A DNA stretch of 59,330 nucleotides from an uncultured Acetatifactor sp. GTDB lineage: Bacteria; Bacillota; Clostridia; Lachnospirales; Lachnospiraceae. Both the position numbers and the translations under genes were made by a program. The DNA lies in NCBI GenBank assembly GCA_910589035.1, contig CAJUSI010000033.1:1-59330 (forward strand), given 5' to 3'. Below the pieces are notes generated by a model, which did not search any database, was not told the origin of the DNA, and saw nothing but the letters and a program-made list of their open reading frames with translations. This document shows positions 54,246 to 59,330 of this stretch, in pieces. The first letter of the stretch is position 1, and every line of letters starts with the position of its first letter.

Positions 54246-55340
54246 TTACGCGGAACGGTCTCCACTCTGCGGATTTCTCTCATAGTCCCGCACAAATGCG
54301 TCTATATCGGGATAATGCTTCGCCTGTATGCCCGCCCTGGCATATTCTTCCCCATATGCATTCAGGATGGCGTCATATGCCTGGGCCGTCCTGCGCAGAT
54401 CCTGCGGATTATATTCTTTCAGGGTATCATACCTGTCAATATCCGCTTCTTCGGCAATTTCCGAGAACATGGCGTTAGCGCTGACCAGGCTCATAAACGC
54501 CAGATGCCGGTTCCCTGCTTCTGCCGCCGCATGCATCTTGTTCCGCCAGTTCGAGTACATCTCCTCCCAGGTGCCGGTGAGATTCTCCGCCGTCGGCGGT
54601 TCCTTCGGCGGGGCAATGGTTTCCTTCACCTGCCGGAACACAGCGGCGGTTTCCTTCATCAACACGGTCAAATGCTCTTTCACGGAGGCGGCGGAGTCTG
54701 CCGATATGACATTCTCTATCCTTTCGCAGAGCTGTTCCGGCCTGTGCTCCATTGCGTTCAGCTCTTCATAGGCGCGCTTTACGCCGTAGTGAAAATATTG
54801 TTTATTCAACATTGCGATGGCATTCTCAATATAGTAGACGGCCCCGCCCGCCCCGTTTCGCACATCGGACTTCTGCTGCGAAATCATAGCCTGGGTGTAG
54901 CAATGCTCCGCCTCCTTCAGCTGCTTCTCTACCCTTGCATAGTCCTCCGCCGAGAAGGGAGCCGCCAGGATGTCCTTTGCCGCCTTTCGCAGTGCCTCCA
55001 GCCGTTCCCGGTATTTTTCGTCCGCGCAGTATACGATTTTGGCATCCATCAGCTTGGAAATATTCGGGTGTTCATATCCGGCGTCCTTCTGCAGGCGCTC
55101 CCATGTGGTACAGTAGATGTCGTGCCCCACCTGCAGGTCGTCCTGCACAAAGGTGCAGTCCAGCTGCCAGCCTCTGTCGTCGTTGATCAGGATAAGCAGA
55201 TCCAGGTCCGATTTCTCATAAAAATCCCCTGTCATAAAGGAGCCGTTGATTCCTATGAGGGCCAGGGCGCCCGGACAGACCGTATTTGCTTTTTGGATGA
55301 CTGCGTTTATTATTTTCTGATTTCTTTCTTCCAGATTCAT
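54246..55340 (-). CDS. Nucleotidyltransferase-domain protein (MNT/KNT-like)
   Basis: A 364-residue protein. Residues ~25-60 carry the Pol-beta nucleotidyltransferase signature: GINGSFMTGDF, then KSDLDLLIL with the paired aspartates. A long helical region (residues ~130-340) follows. Related proteins include aminoglycoside nucleotidyltransferases and the MNT antitoxins. The substrate is not evident, and no HEPN partner is seen next to it. GGAGGG lies before the ATG. It follows the truncated ATP-binding gene. Confidence 0.7.
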   Translation of the reverse strand: MNLEERNQKIINAVIQKANTVCPGALALIGINGSFMTGDFYEKSDLDLLILINDDRGWQLDCTFVQDDLQVGHDIYCTTWERLQKDAGYEHPNISKLMDAKIVYCADEKYRERLEALRKAAKDILAAPFSAEDYARVEKQLKEAEHCYTQAMISQQKSDVRNGAGGAVYYIENAIAMLNKQYFHYGVKRAYEELNAMEHRPEQLCERIENVISADSAASVKEHLTVLMKETAAVFRQVKETIAPPKEPPTAENLTGTWEEMYSNWRNKMHAAAEAGNRHLAFMSLVSANAMFSEIAEEADIDRYDTLKEYNPQDLRRTAQAYDAILNAYGEEYARAGIQAKHYPDIDAFVRDYERNPQSGDRSA

Positions 55341-55376
55341 TATGCTTTCCCTCCGCTGTCAATGACTGCCTTCATT

Positions 55377-56051
55377 TCATCCACGATTTGCCACACGATA
55401 TCTTTTCCGCTTCGTCGCGCCTGTCTCCGATATTTCGCCATCTGCGACCAGCATTTTCAGCAGTGTTCTTGCTCTTGTCCTCCCTACGTTCAGCCACTCA
55501 GCCGCTTCATCCACTTTATATTCTACATCCGGCTGCATTCGGCTTAGAATCTGTTCCATTTGCTTTGCTGTTTTTTCTGTCACTTTTTTAACCCTGCCTC
55601 GACAAATGACAGCTTTAAAATCGTCCTGTCCGGCGCATACTCTTCTATTACCTCCGGTGCAACCCAACCCTGGCTCTCCCAAACAGAATAGATATCCGGT
55701 ACGCCGCTTCCTGCGCGTTCCCCGATACCGATCATATTCAGCATCTTCATAAGCGCTTTATTTCTTGGATCGGATATGCCGCCTTTCAGCATTTGTTTCT
55801 TTCCCGTGCGTATGCTGCCGGGATTTTCCATAATAATGCTGTCTGCATCCTTCCTGATGACGATACCTCGCGGCAGGTAGAAATCCGTATTCACAAGACA
55901 ATTTGCAAGCGCCTCCCTGATTGCCTTATGCACAGGCGTATCGTCAATCCTCACTGCGCCTTCCAGTTTAAAAGGTATTTTGACATCCTTTACCAGTTTC
56001 CCATACACCCTGAAAAAGAAATCAAACAGATTGCCCGTCCAATCTCCGGAA
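55377..56051 (-). pseudogene. Truncated AlbA/ATP-binding transcriptional-regulator-like gene with -1 frameshift site
   Basis: The minus strand encodes the C-terminal half of an AlbA_2/HATPase_c_4-type ATP-binding protein (GDWTGNLFDFFFRVYGKL, VHKAIREALANCLVNTD, NMIGIGERAGSGVPDIY). The frame ends in AGLKK and TGA at 55580. The usual C-terminal winged helix (KVDEAAEWLNVGRTRARTLL) continues in the -1 frame. The switch lies on A-AAA-AAG (55583-55589), the classical -1 slippery heptamer used in E. coli dnaX. The N-terminal half of the family is absent, so this is probably a remnant, although the frameshift could have been functional. Confidence 0.7.
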
Positions 56052-56223
56052 CTGGATTGTGATAAGGGCTGTCGGGAAGTTTGTTCTGTTTTGGTTCTTT
56101 AATACCTATAATCAATGGATGGATTATGTAATAGCCAGTCAGGAGTTGGAAGAAGCAGATGAACTCTGCCATGGAAACTGGATTGAGATCGAAAAGAAAA
56201 ATGAATATATCTACATCTTGTAA
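56041..56223 (+). pseudogene. 3' end fragment of an unidentified gene
   Basis: A plus-strand frame of ~60 codons ends at TAA 56221 with protein-like sequence FFNTYNQWMDYVIASQELEE and ELCHGNWIEIEKKNEYIYIL. It overlaps the cut N-terminal edge of the ATP-binding fragment on the other strand, so a rearrangement joined two gene ends here. I do not recognise the family. Confidence 0.4.
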
Positions 56224-56370
56224 TCTATTTTAAAATATAATCAAATCTCATATCAAAAAAACATCGCATATCTTAACAAAAGGGCCGCCAGAGATACCAA
56301 ACCCTCAAACCGGCCACTCAAAATGAATCCTCAGGCAGGTATATTTATCACTCGATAACGTTAATTTAGG

Positions 56371-56916
56371 CTATATACTATCTATAGCTCTGCAAAATGC
56401 CATTCCTGCCATATAAGATTCCAGCATTGTTTCAATCATTTGAGGTGTTATCGTACGGTACCGTAAAAAATATTCCACATTTTTAACAAATTCTATATAG
56501 TCTTGTCGATCATTTTCTAAAATAATAACTTTTTCGTGCTTGCCTCTTAGGAACTGAAGAAGATACGAAGCAACAAACCTCTCATTCACAAATGCAAGTT
56601 CTATATCTTCCTCATCATCTTTAATAATTTGAAGAGGCTTTCTCCTCAATAACCAATATGCTGTATAAGCATGTATCTTTATATAATTAATATGATCAAT
56701 CTTATGAAACTCTTTTAATCGATAAATATCAGTAAAATAGTCAACCACTGTCTGATTAAGAACGCTATTTGCAATACTCACTTTATCTTCGTACTTACTT
56801 CTCTTAATAAAAGCTTCCAAATAATCATATAAAGCAATATAGCGTGCTTCAATTTTTTCTGGACCAAATGAATCTACCAGTTCACTGTAATCATAACTTT
56901 TTCTATTCGTCGGCAT
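56371..56916 (-). CDS. Unknown 181-residue protein next to RelA/SpoT-domain gene
   Basis: A largely helical 181-residue protein (MPTNRKSYDYSELVDSFG at the start). It has no membrane segment and no motif I recognise. Segments such as INYIKIHAYTAYWLLRRKPL suggest a folded domain. It overlaps the 68-codon gene upstream by 14 bases and lies in the same AT-rich unit as the RelA/SpoT-domain gene, so it may be its partner, for example a neutralising protein. This is context-based only. Confidence 0.6.
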   Translation of the reverse strand: MPTNRKSYDYSELVDSFGPEKIEARYIALYDYLEAFIKRSKYEDKVSIANSVLNQTVVDYFTDIYRLKEFHKIDHINYIKIHAYTAYWLLRRKPLQIIKDDEEDIELAFVNERFVASYLLQFLRGKHEKVIILENDRQDYIEFVKNVEYFLRYRTITPQMIETMLESYMAGMAFCRAIDSI

Positions 56917-57109
56917 TATACTTTCTTACCTCACACTCTTTTATTTCATCATACGCTGATGAATTTAAAAATCGTTTGTATCGTATTAAATCGCTTTGTT
57001 CCGCTGAAACAGTATAATCTGGAGATGTATTAGGAAGTATATTCTTACGAATCTTTCCTCTGTTTAGCAACTCACAAAAACTATATGCTGCAATCGCACT
57101 CTTTTTCAT
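56903..57109 (-). CDS. Unknown 68-residue protein
   Basis: A short, charged protein (MKKSAIAAYSFCELLNRGK...). It sits between the RelA/SpoT-domain gene (12-base gap) and the 181-residue gene (14-base overlap), all in the same direction, as in an operon. No known motif. It could be a small antitoxin or adaptor; size and position are the only clues. Confidence 0.5.
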   Translation of the reverse strand: MKKSAIAAYSFCELLNRGKIRKNILPNTSPDYTVSAEQSDLIRYKRFLNSSAYDEIKECEVRKYNADE

Positions 57110-57121
57110 TTTTTCACCACT

Positions 57122-58131
57122 TTATATCAAATTATCAATGTTGCCGTCAAAATCTTTTGTTTGTTCAGCTTTTAATCGCAAGATTCTTTTTTCAACATTT
57201 GAGCCGCAGGTTTCTTTGTCTCTATTATTCTCTGGAACACATATTTTTATCAATGGAACATTTGTCATTTCGCTTATATCACCATATATCTTACTGCCCC
57301 TATGTATCTTTCCATACATCAAATTGACCATTGCCTCAGAAGCTATCGTCTGCTGAGCTAAACACCTGGATAAATATTCAAGTTCATTTTTTAATTTAGG
57401 ATTCTTGTTCTTATACACAATATCATGTGTGCATTCGCTCCAAGCTTCATCAAATATAGTACGAACTTGAATCTCTATATACTTTCCATCAATGTTGATA
57501 ACATAGTGAATACTGTTATAGCCTTCATCCGATTCAATCAGGTCATAGAAATCTCTTCCCGTTTGTTCGTAGAAAGCTTGCTCTTGTCTATTACGATAAT
57601 AAATTTTAGGCTTTTCCGCAATGAAAGGTTTGGATACAGCTGGCCGATAATCGTCTATAAAATTATGGACAAAATATTCATCTCCTTGATAAAAGTTATC
57701 AAAAATCCACTTATGTACATCCGTCCACTGCTCACGATATCGTACAATAATCCTAAACCCAATCAAATCAGTAATTATTTTATAATAATTACTTTTATCA
57801 AGATTCCTATATTTTTCCTTTTCATAATCTTCTGAGACATCTTTGGATAAATCAGCTTTCTTTTTAACAATTTTTATCTGTAGGCTTTTTTATCTTTAAT
57901 GCGATATCTGGCTGAGTGAATTTTATCTTTAATTTTTTTGTCATGCAAAATATCCATTAACAACCTTTGGGCAATAGCATCGTAATTTTTAGATAATTCA
58001 TTATATGAATTTCCAATTTCCTGCAATACTTGCCACAAATTATTGTCAATCCTCTCCGCTTTAGAAAATAATTCTTTAAGACGATTATTTTTCAAGAATT
58101 TCTCTTTATCATTTTTCTTCGGTAATGCCAT
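57122..58131 (-). CDS. RelA/SpoT-domain protein (alarmone synthetase-like), frameshifted
   Basis: The N-terminal part (to IHSARYRIKDKKA) and the larger C-terminal part (KIITDLIGFRIIVRYR, SDEGYNSIHYVI, IEIQVRTIFDEAWSECTHDI) are in different frames, joined at a six-A run (57886-57891 on the plus strand as T). Reading -1 there gives an uninterrupted RIKDKKSLQ... sequence of ~335 residues. The RxKxxxS-like, GYNSIH and EIQVRT motifs belong to the broad (p)ppGpp synthetase group, which includes toxic (toxSAS/CapRel-like) members. The gene is AT-rich against its neighbours, pointing to horizontal acquisition. Confidence 0.75.
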
Positions 58132-58273
58132 ATTTTCTCCCCAACTACTGTATATAGTATATTATGTAAAATTATCTATATTTGGCACTCCTTAAAAAAT
58201 GGAACCAAAATAGAACCAATCATAGCTTAATACAAATATCTTAATTCTTGTATTCGCAATTATACTCATTGTC

Positions 58274-58315
58274 AAAAATCCCCATATCCCCTTGAATAAC
58301 AAAGGAATATGGGGG
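58274..58315 (-). terminator. tuf terminator
   Basis: On the minus strand CCCCATATTCC pairs with GGGATATGGGG (one G-U pair) and is followed by ATTTTTG, about 30 bases after the tuf stop. Confidence 0.85.
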
Positions 58316-58345
58316 TATTGTTTTACTATTTGGTTCTAATTCCAA

Positions 58346-59212
58346 TTACTCGATAACGGTAGCCACACGGCCGGAGCCTACGGTACGTCCGCCCTCACGG
58401 ATAGCGAAGGTAAGACCCTGCTCCATAGCGATGGGATGGATCAGCTCGATGGTCATCTCAACGTTGTCGCCAGGCATGCACATCTCAACGCCCTGAGGCA
58501 GGTTGCATACACCCGTTACGTCAGTGGTTCTGAAGTAGAACTGAGGACGATAGTTGTTGAAGAAAGGTGTATGACGGCCGCCCTCGTCTTTGGTCAGAAC
58601 GTATACCTGAGCGGTAAACTTCTTGTGGCAGGTAACGGTGTTGGGCTTCGCAAGAACCTGTCCTCTCTCGATTTCGGTTCTCTGCACGCCGCGGAGCAGT
58701 GCGCCGATGTTGTCGCCGGCCTGGGCCTGATCCAGCATCTTGCGGAACATCTCGATACCGGTTACAACCGTTGTCTTCTTCTCTTCCTTGATACCAACGA
58801 TATCAACGGGCTCGTTCAGCTTCAGGGTACCACGCTCTACACGGCCGGTAGCAACCGTACCACGTCCGGTAATGGTGAATACATCCTCTACAGGCATCAG
58901 GAAAGGCTTGTCTGTATCACGCTCAGGATCAGGAATATACTCGTCAACGGTATGCATCAGCTCAAGAATCTTGTCGCCCCATTCGCTGCTGGGATCTTCC
59001 AGAGCCTTCAGAACGGAACCCTTGATGATGGGGCAGTCTGTAAAGCCATACTCCTCCAGCTGCTCGGTTACTTCCATCTCAACCAGCTCAAGGATCTCGT
59101 CATCCACATCGTCGCTGTCGCACTTGTTCAGGAAAACAACGATATAGGGAACGCCTACCTGACGGGCCAGAAGGATATGCTCCTTGGTCTGGGCCATAAC
59201 GCCGTCGGTAGC
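58346..59212 (-). CDS. tuf: Elongation factor Tu, N-terminus cut off at an assembly junction
   Basis: About 288 residues of EF-Tu from ATDGVMAQTKEHILLARQVG to the terminal GRTVGSGRVATVIE. NKCD (guanine specificity) and the beta-barrel domains 2 and 3 are present. The first ~105 residues, including GHVDHGKT and DxPGH, are missing: upstream of ATDGV the expected GAILVVA is replaced by unrelated sequence. EF-Tu carries aminoacyl-tRNA to the ribosome and is essential, so a real truncation is unlikely. The codon pattern is that of a highly expressed gene. Confidence 0.95.
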   Translation of the reverse strand, partial: ATDGVMAQTKEHILLARQVGVPYIVVFLNKCDSDDVDDEILELVEMEVTEQLEEYGFTDCPIIKGSVLKALEDPSSEWGDKILELMHTVDEYIPDPERDTDKPFLMPVEDVFTITGRGTVATGRVERGTLKLNEPVDIVGIKEEKKTTVVTGIEMFRKMLDQAQAGDNIGALLRGVQRTEIERGQVLAKPNTVTCHKKFTAQVYVLTKDEGGRHTPFFNNYRPQFYFRTTDVTGVCNLPQGVEMCMPGDNVEMTIELIHPIAMEQGLTFAIREGGRTVGSGRVATVIE

Positions 59213-59330
59213 CCCAACCCCGGCTACAGCGCCAATGCCGACGGCCGCCTCATCATCGAGACAGGCCGCGTATGGGCCGAGAAGAACTATCTCCACCCCA
59301 TACCCGTAGAGCAGCTGCAGCTCAACCCCA
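59213..59330 (+). CDS. Fragment of a Bacteroidota SusD/RagB-like lipoprotein C-terminus (chimeric)
   Basis: Read on the plus strand, this end encodes NPGYSANADGRLIIETGRVW followed by AEKNYLHPIPVEQLQLNP. The KNYLHPIPxxxLQLNP pattern is the conserved C-terminal hallmark of SusD/RagB nutrient-binding outer-membrane lipoproteins, which Gram-positive Clostridia do not have. It abuts the EF-Tu reading frame with no spacer. The simplest reading is a misjoined metagenomic contig. Confidence 0.75.

Noticed and set aside
54246..55340. Nucleotidyltransferase as MNT antitoxin of a HEPN-MNT pair
   Set aside because: No small HEPN protein gene is next to it and the protein is much longer than MNT antitoxins.
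57886..57891. Programmed -1 frameshift in the RelA/SpoT gene
   Set aside because: The zero frame is GAT AAA AAA GCC, so the P-site tRNA would have to re-pair with TAA; this is not a proper slippery heptamer. A one-base loss in the A run is simpler.
58201..58340. TAGAACCAA / TTGGTTCTA inverted repeat beside tuf as an attachment site
   Set aside because: The repeats are short and no integrase or matching distal copy is visible in the window.
1..59330. CRISPR arrays, tRNA/rRNA genes, complete insertion sequences or integrases
   Set aside because: I looked for regularly spaced repeats, cloverleaf-like segments and transposase or recombinase motifs and saw none that I could support.

Overview
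The window looks like a contig from a gut Lachnospiraceae-type Firmicute (Clostridia). Supporting signs are the clostridial-type fatty-acid gene order with FabK as enoyl reductase, the maltodextrin ABC system with pullulanase and GH77, strong GGAGG ribosome sites, and moderately GC-rich genes. The last ~118 bases do not fit: they encode the C-terminal end of a Bacteroidota SusD/RagB-like protein, joined in the opposite orientation to a truncated EF-Tu gene. The contig is therefore probably metagenomic, with a chimeric right end.

Layout. 1-7.1 kb: fragment of an Rpn-family protein, truA, a MATE exporter with a GT39-like membrane protein, a thioesterase, and a PAS-domain regulator with a C-terminal winged helix. 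7.3-17.9 kb: an acyl-CoA ligase, then a long leftward fatty-acid synthesis operon transcribed acpP-fabK-fabD-fabG-fabF-accB-fabZ-accC-accD-accA. No fabH is present, and the promoter candidate contains an inverted repeat. 18.1-32.7 kb: an alpha-glucan locus with malE-malF-malG, pulA-malQ-debranching enzyme-HAD-GH31, and a divergent LacI-type regulator. A recurring AAAGTTTCG motif lies at the promoters, and malE carries a G8-tract frameshift. 32.8-38.3 kb: phospholipid genes (psd, pssA, a flippase-like protein, a PAP2 phosphatase) and a second MATE exporter.

38.3-51.4 kb is the most interesting part: an apparent ribosomally synthesised peptide (RiPP) locus. It has an ABC exporter, two short Cys-rich precursors with an identical 23-residue leader, and a third leaderless homologous peptide. 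It also has two radical SAM/SPASM maturases, an M55 (DppA-like) peptidase, and four paralogous 540-555-residue lipoproteins with an HEYIH gluzincin-like motif. A ~2 kb tandem duplication, which carries a broken copy of the M55 3' end, produced repeated [precursor -> <- lipoprotein] modules. The likely flow is: precursors made from their own promoters, modified by the two radical SAM enzymes, exported by the ABC protein, and met outside the membrane by the HExxH lipoproteins, which may process the product or protect the cell from it.

51.4-58.3 kb: an accessory stretch with a TIR/DUF6273-type membrane protein, a nucleotidyltransferase, a truncated AlbA-type ATP-binding protein with a -1 frameshift site, and an AT-rich RelA/SpoT-domain gene (frameshifted) with two unknown small genes. 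tuf follows, cut by the chimeric junction at about 59,212. Several frame breaks fall in or beside short homopolymers, so consensus error must be considered for each of them.
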